NCBI GenBank assembly: GCA_937923945.1
Contig: CALDWC010000070.1
Span: 1-7,585 of the forward strand
Direction: 5' to 3'
Length of the DNA: 7,585 nt
Source: an uncultured Treponema sp.
GTDB lineage: Bacteria; Spirochaetota; Spirochaetia; Treponematales; Treponemataceae
A program made the position numbers and the translations under genes. Each line of letters starts with the position of its first letter. Position 1 is the stretch's first letter. Of this stretch, positions 1 through 6,932 are shown piece after piece. A model generated the notes under the pieces. That model did no database searches and was not told the DNA's origin. It worked only from the letters and a program-made list of their open reading frames with translations.

Positions 1-16
1 AATATTTTAAAATATT
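1..16. repeat. AT-only perfect palindrome at window edge
   Basis: AATATTTTAAAATATT reads the same on both strands over 16 bases. A similar run (about 24-38) follows, with its TTTTAAAA core 22 bases further on, so the stretch is strongly AT-biased and may be bent or easily melted. It could be the tail of an upstream terminator or simply AT-rich spacer. The preceding gene is outside the window, so its role cannot be decided. Confidence 0.35.
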
Positions 17-53
17 TGCCGAGAAATTTTAAAAATTTACCAAACTTTTGGAG

Positions 54-139
54 ACGCTGATTAATTCAATCGAGAATTAATCGTGACACTGTTGTTTCGC
101 AAAGTTGCTATTAAACAGTGTCAAGCCTTTAATCAGCGT
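54..139. repeat. Hairpin repeat element, copy 1 (interrupted)
   Basis: The left arm ACGCTGATTAATTC (54-67), loop AATCGA (68-73) and the start of the right arm GAATTAATC (74-82) form a 9-bp hairpin. The rest of the right arm, AGCGT, appears only at 135-139, after a repeated TTAATC (129-134). If 83-134 are removed, the arms rejoin as a perfect 14-bp stem with the 6-nt loop. Bases 57-82 are identical to 7542-7567 at the other end of the window, so this is a repeat family and not a chance palindrome. As it stands, an alternative outer stem of 11 bp (54-64 with 129-139) competes with the small hairpin. No T-run follows, so a standard terminator is unlikely. The best reading is a REP-like or MITE-like palindromic element. 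Confidence 0.75.
83..134. repeat. 52-nt segment inserted in the hairpin arm, with own inverted repeat
   Basis: This segment splits the right arm of hairpin copy 1. TTAATC occurs at 77-82 and again at 129-134, the pattern left by a target-site duplication. Inside are inverted arms TGACACTGTT (84-93) and AACAGTGTCA (114-123), a perfect 10-bp stem with a 20-nt loop. Copy 2 of the hairpin has nothing at the equivalent place. Insertion into copy 1 is therefore the simplest inference, but slippage or a locally built structure is possible. It encodes nothing. Confidence 0.45.
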
Positions 140-182
140 TTCAGTAAAGGTTGTTTTATCCCGACACACAAAAAGTTTCAAC

Positions 183-211
183 TTGATAAAATAGTGTCGT
201 TGCGATAAAAT
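183..211 (+). promoter_or_regulatory. Predicted sigma70-type promoter for the M16 peptidase pair
   Basis: A -35 box TTGATA (183-188) and a -10 box TAAAAT (206-211) each match consensus at 5 of 6 positions, separated by exactly 17 nt. Transcription would start near 218, giving a leader of about 40 nt before the ATG at 257. The promoter lies between 6-bp inverted arms CGACAC (162-167) and GTGTCG (194-199). GATAAAAT occurs twice in it, at 185-192 and 204-211. Either could be an operator, but both are weak signals. Confidence 0.55.
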
Positions 212-256
212 TATATTCTTATACTTTATCTTTAAATTGTCGTTTAAGGAGAGAAT

Positions 257-1717
257 ATGAAACGATTAAAGAATTTTGCAGTAGTTCTTTTGCTGTTGCT
301 TTCAGCAGGACTATTTGCCGAATCAACACCGATTGAGGGTTTACACTTTTTTAAACTCGATAACGGTTTGGAAGTATTTGTGTTGGAAAACCACAGTTTG
401 CCGTTGACACGAATACAAATTACTTTTCGATGCGGTGCATACACCCAAGAGCCGGAAACCGCTGGACTTTTTCACTTTTATGAGCATTTGCTTTTTAAGG
501 GAAACAGCAAATACGCTGACGAAAAGAAATTCTCAGGTGCGATGAGCGACTTGGGCGTTTCAAGTTGGAACGGCGGCACAAACCAAGAATATGTTACTTA
601 CTTTTTTACCGTACCGTCGGCGAAAACCGATGAAGGTATCGCTTTCTGGTCGTATGCAGTAAAAGAGCCGCTGTTTGATCCGGAGCAGCTTGAACTGGAA
701 AAAAAGGTTGTTATCAACGAAATCAGCGGCGATCTTGCGAATCCGACCCGACCGCTTTGGGCGGCAATTCAACGCCATCTTTGCCCGAAGTATCCGTGGC
801 GGCGTGATGTTATCGGCAATCCCGATATTATTAACTCGGCGACTCCGGAACTGATGCGCAAAATTCAGCACACCTACTATGTGCCGAATAATGCGGCGAT
901 CTTTATCGCGGGCGATGTAAAACCCGCTGAAGCGCTAAAATATGTCAAAACGCATTTCGGTGATTGGGAAAAAGCACCTGACCTGCCGAAACAAGATCCG
1001 CAGCTGATGCCGGCACAAAAAGAACCGGTATATTTGGTTTTTCCCGACAATCGATTCCCTGAAGGCATGGCGGAAGTTGATATAGAGTTGCGCGGACCGG
1101 ATGCACTTCGCGATATGGAGTATACCTATGCTGCGGATGTATGGGGGAGCCTTATTGAGCCGCCGACGTCAAAATTCCGATTCAACATGGTCGACAGAGT
1201 GCCGGAAATTTATGATAAAACTGAAATCGGAGCAGGGTATTATACACAAAGAGATGCAGGAGAGATTACTTCTTGGAACGTAGTTTCCGGTGGAGAGAAA
1301 TCCGTTGTACAAGTAGCGAAAGATATCCAAAAAGCGTTTTTAGAAGAAACAAAAGCGATTATTGCCGATAAAGATTATTTTGCACCGGAAGAATACGAAC
1401 TCGTCAAGCAAAAGCTCGAAGACGATCGGATTTGGGCGCTTGAAAATCCCAGCAATTTTATCGATAGTCAATTGTCATTTTGGTGGGCGGCAAGTTCGGC
1501 ACAATACTATTTCGGATACATCGATAACATGAAAAAAACGACAAAAGCTGATATTGATAAATTTTTAACCGATTATGTAGTCAATAATGTTCCGTTTATT
1601 GTAGTGATGATAAATCCAAATGATTATCAAAAGGAAAAAGATCAGTTTGAAAAAGCAGGCTTCCATGAAGTTACCTTTGATAATGCGTTCTGGTGGCAAA
1701 AAGGAGTGAGAAAATAA
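257..1717 (+). CDS. Exported M16-family zinc metallopeptidase, catalytic subunit
   Basis: This 486-residue protein begins with a signal peptide (K2/R3, hydrophobic core about 7-16, likely cleavage after A21) and so should act outside the cytoplasm. The inverted zinc motif HxxEH is H73-F-Y-E76-H77. The expected third ligand is E155 in a VVINEIS context, 78 residues after H77, as in M16 enzymes. H73, H77 and E155 would bind zinc, and E76 would be the catalytic base. The C-terminal M16 domain starts near residue 255. At its usual R-x6-Y substrate-binding position it has V312 and Y319, so the Arg is missing. The partner gene supplies that pair, which fits a two-subunit M16B-type protease. The start is supported by AAGGAG at 246-251, 5 nt before the ATG. 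The TAA stop overlaps the next ATG by one base, so the two genes are translationally coupled. The substrate is unknown; family members degrade peptides or process proteins. Confidence 0.9.
   Translation: MKRLKNFAVVLLLLLSAGLFAESTPIEGLHFFKLDNGLEVFVLENHSLPLTRIQITFRCGAYTQEPETAGLFHFYEHLLFKGNSKYADEKKFSGAMSDLGVSSWNGGTNQEYVTYFFTVPSAKTDEGIAFWSYAVKEPLFDPEQLELEKKVVINEISGDLANPTRPLWAAIQRHLCPKYPWRRDVIGNPDIINSATPELMRKIQHTYYVPNNAAIFIAGDVKPAEALKYVKTHFGDWEKAPDLPKQDPQLMPAQKEPVYLVFPDNRFPEGMAEVDIELRGPDALRDMEYTYAADVWGSLIEPPTSKFRFNMVDRVPEIYDKTEIGAGYYTQRDAGEITSWNVVSGGEKSVVQVAKDIQKAFLEETKAIIADKDYFAPEEYELVKQKLEDDRIWALENPSNFIDSQLSFWWAASSAQYYFGYIDNMKKTTKADIDKFLTDYVVNNVPFIVVMINPNDYQKEKDQFEKAGFHEVTFDNAFWWQKGVRK
1701..1706 (+). 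promoter_or_regulatory. Ribosome binding site fixing the start of the second M16 gene
   Basis: AAGGAG lies inside the last codons of the upstream gene, 10 nt before the ATG at 1717. It favours that ATG over an in-frame GTG at 1693, which would place charged residues (AKRSEK) in front of the lipoprotein signal peptide. Confidence 0.6.
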
Positions 1718-3153
1718 TGAAAAAGATAAAAAAATTTTTATGTATTGCAATCGCATTTGCATTTATTTTTGTCGGTTGCAAAAAAACGGGCAGCGCAGCA
1801 AATGGCAATACCGCTTACGTAAAGGATAATACGGCGCAGATTTCCGAAACAGCGCTTGAGAACGGCATTAAGCTGATTGTAAAAAAACAGGCAACAAACC
1901 GTATTTACAGCATCAGAGTTAATTATAATGGCGGCAATGCGTTAACTCCTGACGGAAAAGACGGTATTGAATCGTTAACTCTTTCCACCATGCTGACTGC
2001 TTCAAAAAACTATCCGCATGATGATATCGAACAAATCCTCCATGAAACCACAAGCAACATGGGTTCGGGTTCCGGCTTGGATATGTCGTGGGCGACGTTC
2101 AATACATTGGATAAGTATTGGGATAAAGCAAGTGATGTGTTTTTTGATTGCTTAGTCAATCCGCTTTTTGATGACGGCGATTTTGAAGTTAAAGTAAAGG
2201 ATGCGAACGCCGCGTGGGTAAAGGACAGCACGGATCAAATGACGACAACGATTGACTCATTGCTGACAAAAAGCCGAGCAGGGCATCCGTACGGAAAGTT
2301 TACCGTGCCCACCGATATTTCGTTGAAAAATATTTCCCTTAACGATGTGAAAACGTGGCATGCGGAAAAATTAACTGCAGACAGAATGGTCGTCGTTGCC
2401 GTCGGTAACTTTGACGTAAATAAACTGAAAACACAGTTGAACAAAACACTCGGAAAAATTCCCGTGAAAAACAATGTTATTCCTGAAATACCACCGATGA
2501 ATTTAAAATCAACTTTATATACGGAGGAATTTCCGACTGCAAACGGTATGGCAAATATCCGCGGCGATTATGAAATACCGAATAGGCATTCACCGGACTT
2601 TACCAAATTACAACTTGCATACAGTATCTTGGATGAGCTGGCATTTGCAATCGTCCGTACCGATCACGGTGCGTGCTACTCAATTTGGGCAGGAATCCAC
2701 GGCTTTAATCAATCGTACGGTTCGTTGGTTATTTATCGAACGCAAAAACCGTCGGAAGCAAAACGCTATTTTGATGAAGCCATTGCAGTTTTGGCGAGCG
2801 GAAAAAGCCTGAAGTTGAAAGATGACGGCGATGATTCGACGCATTATGCGCCCCTTGCGGAAACGCTCGAAGCGTACAAAGCAAAATTTATCAACGATTT
2901 TTTCTCGGCACAATATGCAAATGCCGCCATCGCCGGTCAAATCGCTTCAAACTACTACTATCATAATGATCCTACTGCGTATTTGAAAGTCATTGAGGAA
3001 ATCAATTCGACAACGCCGGAAGATATTGTACGCGTAGTCAATCAATATCTCGTAAATGCAAAGGTGAGTTGGATGGTTTGCTCCGACAATGCAACACTCC
3101 AACAATTGGACCAAGCTGCATTTAGCGGATTTACCGGCAGCGTGCAAAAGTAA
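1717..3153 (+). CDS. M16-family peptidase-like lipoprotein, non-catalytic subunit
   Basis: From the ATG at 1717 the product has 478 residues. It opens with a lipoprotein signal peptide: basic MKKIKK, a hydrophobic stretch, then lipobox F18-V19-G20-C21, which is non-canonical but acceptable in spirochaetes. It should be lipid-anchored in the envelope. The region that normally holds HxxEH reads G83-I-E-S86-L-T-L89-S90, so none of the zinc or catalytic residues remain. The C-terminal domain keeps the Arg/Tyr pair, R314-TDHGAC-Y321, which binds the substrate backbone in M16 dimers. This is the division of labour seen in mitochondrial processing peptidase and bacterial M16B heterodimers: one subunit carries zinc, the other the R/Y pair. 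With the upstream gene it likely forms one complex tethered by this lipid anchor. It overlaps that gene by one base and ends at a shared terminator. Family assignment is firm; the heterodimer is inferred. Confidence 0.87.
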   Translation: MKKIKKFLCIAIAFAFIFVGCKKTGSAANGNTAYVKDNTAQISETALENGIKLIVKKQATNRIYSIRVNYNGGNALTPDGKDGIESLTLSTMLTASKNYPHDDIEQILHETTSNMGSGSGLDMSWATFNTLDKYWDKASDVFFDCLVNPLFDDGDFEVKVKDANAAWVKDSTDQMTTTIDSLLTKSRAGHPYGKFTVPTDISLKNISLNDVKTWHAEKLTADRMVVVAVGNFDVNKLKTQLNKTLGKIPVKNNVIPEIPPMNLKSTLYTEEFPTANGMANIRGDYEIPNRHSPDFTKLQLAYSILDELAFAIVRTDHGACYSIWAGIHGFNQSYGSLVIYRTQKPSEAKRYFDEAIAVLASGKSLKLKDDGDDSTHYAPLAETLEAYKAKFINDFFSAQYANAAIAGQIASNYYYHNDPTAYLKVIEEINSTTPEDIVRVVNQYLVNAKVSWMVCSDNATLQQLDQAAFSGFTGSVQK

Positions 3154-3173
3154 TTTTTGCACAGATAACCAAT

Positions 3174-3207
3174 AAAAAACTTCGGTGGCAATCACCGAAG
3201 TTTTTTT
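3174..3207. terminator. Bidirectional intrinsic terminator between convergent units
   Basis: The stem CTTCGGTG (3180-3187) pairs with CACCGAAG (3193-3200) around the loop GCAAT. It is extended by A6 on the left (3174-3179) and T7 on the right (3201-3207). It therefore gives a U-tract whichever strand is transcribed, ending both the M16 unit and the cheW-recN operon. The right T-run runs into the recN stop codon (3206-3208). Confidence 0.88.
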
Positions 3208-4891
3208 ACGCTTCGCTGTATTTTTTGAGCAGTTCTTTCGCATGGAGCATTGAAACGCTACTCGCTTCGTCGCCGGAAAGCATGCGGGCAATTTCTTCAA
3301 CTCGCTTTTCGCCGTCAATCTTTTTCGCGTTAGTAAATGTTTGCCCCGACTGAGCTGTTTTTTCAATTTTAATCTGGTTGTGCGCATGCGCCGCAATTAC
3401 CGCCAAGTGCGTTACGCACAGGATTTGTTTTGAGTAGGAAAGCTGTTTCATGTGGTCGGCAACGCTCAAGGCGACTTCACCGCCGATTCCCGTATCGATT
3501 TCATCAAAAATAAGCGTATCAACACCGTCGCCGCGGGTCAACACGGTTTTCAAAGCCAACATCACACGCGAAAGTTCACCGCCCGAAGCGATTTTCGCAA
3601 GCGGCTTTAACGGTTCCCCGAGGTTCGGACTGATTAAAAACTCAATGTCGTCAAAACCGTAGGGCCCCGCTTTTTGTTTTGTGCCTTCCGCTTCTTTTTT
3701 TTCAACGCTCACTTTAAAACGGGTTTTTTGCATTCCTAAATTTTTCAGCACATCTTCGATTTTCTTTTCAAGCTCGGCGGAAGCGGTTTTCCGCTTTTGG
3801 GAAATCGCCACACCGGAACGCACCACTTCGGTTTGCAGGGCTTTCAGCTGCTTTTCGATTTGTGCTTTATTTTCTTCACTGTTTTCCAACGTATCCAATT
3901 CCGCTTCCGCCTTTTCGGCATAAGCTAAAACCGCATCAATTGTTTCGCCATACTTTTTTTTCAGCTTGTAGAGAAGGGAAAGTCGCTCCTGAATTTCATC
4001 GCGGCGGGCTTCATCAAAGTTAAGCCGCTCAAAATATGCGTGTAAATCATTTCCCGCATCTTCCAACTCATAAAATTGATTCGAAATACGTTCAAAAACC
4101 GGTTTCAAACTTTCATCGATTTCACTCGCGGCTTTGAGTGCATGCACCGCACGTTTTAAAAGCGGTACGGCGCCGCTTGTTTCCGTGGTGAGCGACACCG
4201 CTTCCTGCACATTTCCAAAAAGTTTTTCGTATCCGTCCAACTTTTTTGCTTCCGCTTCGAGATCGACATCCTCATTCGGTTTCAACTGTGCTTTTTTGAT
4301 TTCATCAACGGCATAGCGTAAATAATCCTGCCGTTCCTGTCTTTGATTTTCGGAAGTTAACAGCGCTTCCAGTTTTTTGCGGGTTTCCATCAAGGCGTTG
4401 TACAATTCGGAATAGTGAGCCACTTCGTCTTCAATACCGGCATAGGCGTCTAAAAACCGGCGATGTTCGTCAATGCGAAAAAGCGACTGGTGATCATGCT
4501 GCCCGTGAATATCAACCAAAAGAGTCGTGAACTCGGCAAGTTCCGTCCGCGAAACGGGATTGTTGTTCAGCCACGCGGAACTTCGTCCGTTTGTTTTAAT
4601 CGTGCGGCGGATAAGCACCGTGTCTTCGTCCGTTTCGATGCCGTGTTCGGAAAGCCAGTTTTGCAGCGGTTTATTTTTGTGAATCACAAAAGTTGCGGAA
4701 ACCATTCCTTCGTCGCAATCTTTCCGTATGAGGTCGGAATTCGATTTTCCCCCGAATAAAAAGCCCAAAGCCCCGATGATAATGGATTTTCCCGCCCCCG
4801 TTTCACCGGAAAGGACATTAAAGCCTTCTTCAAATTCAATAGTAACCGATTCAATCAACGCAATATTTTTTACCGTTAAACTTGTAATCAT
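3206..4891 (-). CDS. recN: DNA repair protein RecN
   Basis: RecN is an SMC-like cytoplasmic ATPase that gathers and holds broken DNA ends during RecA-dependent double-strand-break repair. At 561 residues this is normal length for the family. The N-terminal head has Walker A G29-ETGAGK-S36 and the family Q-loop segment IHGQHDHQSL (128-137). A charged, helical coiled-coil region spans about 155-385, shorter than in SMC proteins, as expected. The C-terminal head has the ABC signature with S436-G-G-E-L-S441, Walker B with D463-E464 in the IFDEIDTGIGG segment, and the switch histidine H495 (THLA). All ATPase motifs are intact. Translation begins 14 nt after nadK, with GAGG at 4898-4901 (minus strand) as ribosome site. 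The nadK-recN adjacency is also known from E. coli. It is the last gene of the operon, and its stop codon is embedded in the terminator. Confidence 0.96.
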   Translation of the reverse strand: MITSLTVKNIALIESVTIEFEEGFNVLSGETGAGKSIIIGALGFLFGGKSNSDLIRKDCDEGMVSATFVIHKNKPLQNWLSEHGIETDEDTVLIRRTIKTNGRSSAWLNNNPVSRTELAEFTTLLVDIHGQHDHQSLFRIDEHRRFLDAYAGIEDEVAHYSELYNALMETRKKLEALLTSENQRQERQDYLRYAVDEIKKAQLKPNEDVDLEAEAKKLDGYEKLFGNVQEAVSLTTETSGAVPLLKRAVHALKAASEIDESLKPVFERISNQFYELEDAGNDLHAYFERLNFDEARRDEIQERLSLLYKLKKKYGETIDAVLAYAEKAEAELDTLENSEENKAQIEKQLKALQTEVVRSGVAISQKRKTASAELEKKIEDVLKNLGMQKTRFKVSVEKKEAEGTKQKAGPYGFDDIEFLISPNLGEPLKPLAKIASGGELSRVMLALKTVLTRGDGVDTLIFDEIDTGIGGEVALSVADHMKQLSYSKQILCVTHLAVIAAHAHNQIKIEKTAQSGQTFTNAKKIDGEKRVEEIARMLSGDEASSVSMLHAKELLKKYSEA

Positions 4892-4905
4892 TTTTTACCT
4901 CACCG

Positions 4906-5760
4906 CTATTGTAGGCTGCCCGACCATCCCAATTTTGCCCGCAGCACTTTATAAAAATGAGTTTGCGAACAACCGACTAAATTTACGTTATGTTTTGACC
5001 GTGTAATTACCACCATATCGCCGCTTTTAAGCGGAACCGATTCCTGCCCGTCAACCGACAAAATGAGTTTTTTTTGCCGCTGCGGCAGCACTCTAAGCGT
5101 TACCGCGCCCTTCGCTGGCAATACAATCGGGCGGTTTGAAAGCGTAAAAGGCGCAATCGGCGACACAACGAACGCATTCATCGTTGGATCCAAAATCGGT
5201 CCGCCGGTTGCAACCGCATAACCGGTTGAACCGGTCGGTGTTGAAACAATCACTCCGTCTGCCCGAAAATTTCCCAGCGAATATTCATTATAAAAAAGTT
5301 CCGCCGTGATGAGTTTTGCCGCTCCGTTTCCCGATACTACAGCTTCATTCAACGCGAGATGCGTTTCAAGGCAAGTTTCGCTCCGCATAACGCGGACTTC
5401 CAGCAACATGCGCAGATGCGATTCCTGCTTTTCCGCCAAAAAATCGTTCAAGGCTTGCCGCCAATCAGCCGGCTCAATATTCGCAATAAATCCGAATTGT
5501 CCGAAATTAATCGGCACCACCGGAATATGTCGCGGGGCGGCAAACCGCGATGCAAATAGCACATTACCGTCGCCGCCCAAACTGATAACAAAGCCGAACT
5601 CGATTTCGGATAATTCACGGTCAAATTTCAAGCCATTGTATCCGTCATAATTGTAGATAACGGGCTGAAATTGTCGCGCCGTTAAATATTCCGATATTTT
5701 AACGGCGAGTGCTTCCGCCCCTTTTTTATAACCGCTGACGACCAACAAAACTTTTTTCAT
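4906..5760 (-). CDS. nadK: NAD kinase
   Basis: This cytoplasmic enzyme phosphorylates NAD to NADP using ATP or polyphosphate and is the only de novo source of NADP. The 284-residue length is typical. Motifs appear in order: G62-G-D64-G65 with D64 as the catalytic Asp, the N138-E139 nicotinamide-site pair in LALNEAV, the hallmark D168-G followed by VSTPTGSTGY (172-181) and GGPI, and V246-D-G-Q249 near the C-terminus. The segment that reads PxxPH in E. coli and human enzymes is PIAPF here (F205), so that His is replaced. This is a modest oddity, because Bacillus-type enzymes also diverge there. The ribosome site is weak (GGTG at 5767-5770 on the minus strand), and 38 nt separate it from the upstream gene, with no promoter evident. 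It is probably co-transcribed with recN. Confidence 0.95.
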   Translation of the reverse strand: MKKVLLVVSGYKKGAEALAVKISEYLTARQFQPVIYNYDGYNGLKFDRELSEIEFGFVISLGGDGNVLFASRFAAPRHIPVVPINFGQFGFIANIEPADWRQALNDFLAEKQESHLRMLLEVRVMRSETCLETHLALNEAVVSGNGAAKLITAELFYNEYSLGNFRADGVIVSTPTGSTGYAVATGGPILDPTMNAFVVSPIAPFTLSNRPIVLPAKGAVTLRVLPQRQKKLILSVDGQESVPLKSGDMVVITRSKHNVNLVGCSQTHFYKVLRAKLGWSGSLQ

Positions 5761-5798
5761 CGATTACACCGTTTATCGAAAAGCACGCTCAATGCGAA

Positions 5799-6932
5799 TT
5801 ACGGCAACGTGGTCAAAACCTTTGCAACGGTTTCGGCATTTTTCGCTCCCAGCATCGGATACAACGGAAACAGCACTGTCCTCAAGGCAAGCGACTTTGC
5901 CGTTTCGCAATTATCAAGCGATTCCCCGACATGCGCGATAACGCTGTCATTAAAAGCCAGTTCAATCCGAATTCGTTTCTTTTGGGCGTATTTTTCAACG
6001 TCTTTGAATCCGCGATTTAAAATCACCGGAAAATTATACACCGGATTGATAACATTCGACGCAAAAAGCATCGACTCGTGTTTTCCCGAAAGCAGTGCGC
6101 GGCGAAACAGTTTTTCCAACTCCAAGCGGATTGCCATATTTTTCATTAAATTTTTCAGCTGCACAAAACCGAGCGCCGCATTAATATCCGGCAAGAGATC
6201 GGTCGAAAGAAGTTCTTCGCGGAGTTTTTTCAACGGAGCTACATTGCGTTTTTCGCTCACGAACAAAACCGCACCGCCGCCCGCCGTTAATATATCGCGT
6301 TCTTCCAAACCTAAAATCGTTAAAGAACCGAATGTCCCCGCTTTTTTCAAAACGGGCGGCTGCGTTTCCGCTTCGATATGTTCCGCCGTGCCGGCAGGTG
6401 ATTTCGCATTATCGACTGCAGCGTGCAAGGTTTCCAAAGGCTCCAATATTTCTTTGTCGGCATATAAGCCGCCGGCACTTTGCGAAATATCTTCAATGAC
6501 GGGAATCCCTAATTCCGTGAAGCGCGCAAACTCGGGTAAATTTCCGAGCGTTTCATGCAAAACCACGGCACGAGCTCCCGCTTTTGCCGCGGCTTCAACC
6601 GCTTCAAACGTAACCAGCGCATTTTTTTTGTCAACATCTAAAATTACCGGCGTAAAACCGGAGCGGATAATCTGTGTGTACTGCCACGCGGGTGCTAAAG
6701 CAGAAAGCATCACCGGGGTTTTTTCCGGCAACTCTAAAAGCTTTAGCGCTAAATCCAATGCAAGTGCCGGACTGCGTACCGCAATCGCAAAAGGAACACC
6801 GAAAAACTCGCACACCCGCTTTTCCAGTTTTTCCGCCATTTCGCCCGGACCGACTTTTTCTTCGACGAGACAATTTAAAACGGCTTCCATTTCCGAGCGT
6901 TTAATCGTAGAACTAAAAAGAGGAATAGACAT
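5799..6932 (-). CDS. DegT/DnrJ/EryC1-fold protein lacking the PLP lysine
   Basis: The fold is recognisable as the sugar aminotransferase family (type I PLP fold). The N-terminus VGPGEMAEKLEKRVCEFFGV (27-46) matches the usual vGpG...FE.....GV opening. E147-D148-I-S-Q151-S keeps the Asp that binds the PLP ring nitrogen. T200-FGS and LTAGGGAVLF (215-224) match the segment around the cofactor lysine. At the lysine position the sequence reads E211-R212-D213, and no Lys occurs between K197 and K228. The SGTxAL phosphate-binding segment has become S54-P-A-L. About 36 extra residues (161-196) sit before the lysine segment. The 377-residue length is otherwise normal. It is therefore unlikely to be an ordinary aminotransferase; a lysine-independent PLP enzyme or a non-catalytic binding or scaffold protein is possible. 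Annotations such as spore coat polysaccharide biosynthesis protein would be misleading. Its ATG directly abuts the cheW stop codon (TAAATG) with no clear ribosome site, implying translational coupling. Confidence 0.8.
   Translation of the reverse strand: MSIPLFSSTIKRSEMEAVLNCLVEEKVGPGEMAEKLEKRVCEFFGVPFAIAVRSPALALDLALKLLELPEKTPVMLSALAPAWQYTQIIRSGFTPVILDVDKKNALVTFEAVEAAAKAGARAVVLHETLGNLPEFARFTELGIPVIEDISQSAGGLYADKEILEPLETLHAAVDNAKSPAGTAEHIEAETQPPVLKKAGTFGSLTILGLEERDILTAGGGAVLFVSEKRNVAPLKKLREELLSTDLLPDINAALGFVQLKNLMKNMAIRLELEKLFRRALLSGKHESMLFASNVINPVYNFPVILNRGFKDVEKYAQKKRIRIELAFNDSVIAHVGESLDNCETAKSLALRTVLFPLYPMLGAKNAETVAKVLTTLP

Noticed and set aside
54..139. Hairpin as rho-independent terminator of an upstream gene
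   Set aside because: No T-tract follows the stem on either strand, the stem is AT-rich, and the same core recurs upstream of cheW, which favours a repeat element.
1693..1719. GTG at 1693 as start of the second M16 gene
   Set aside because: It would add eight mostly polar or charged residues before a standard lipoprotein signal peptide. The AAGGAG at 1701-1706 is correctly placed for the ATG at 1717.
2947..3396. A 149-codon minus-strand open frame spanning the recN 3' end and the M16 3' end
   Set aside because: It overlaps two well-supported genes and runs through the bidirectional terminator, and its composition (Lys/Arg then Cys/Ile-rich) matches no protein family I know.
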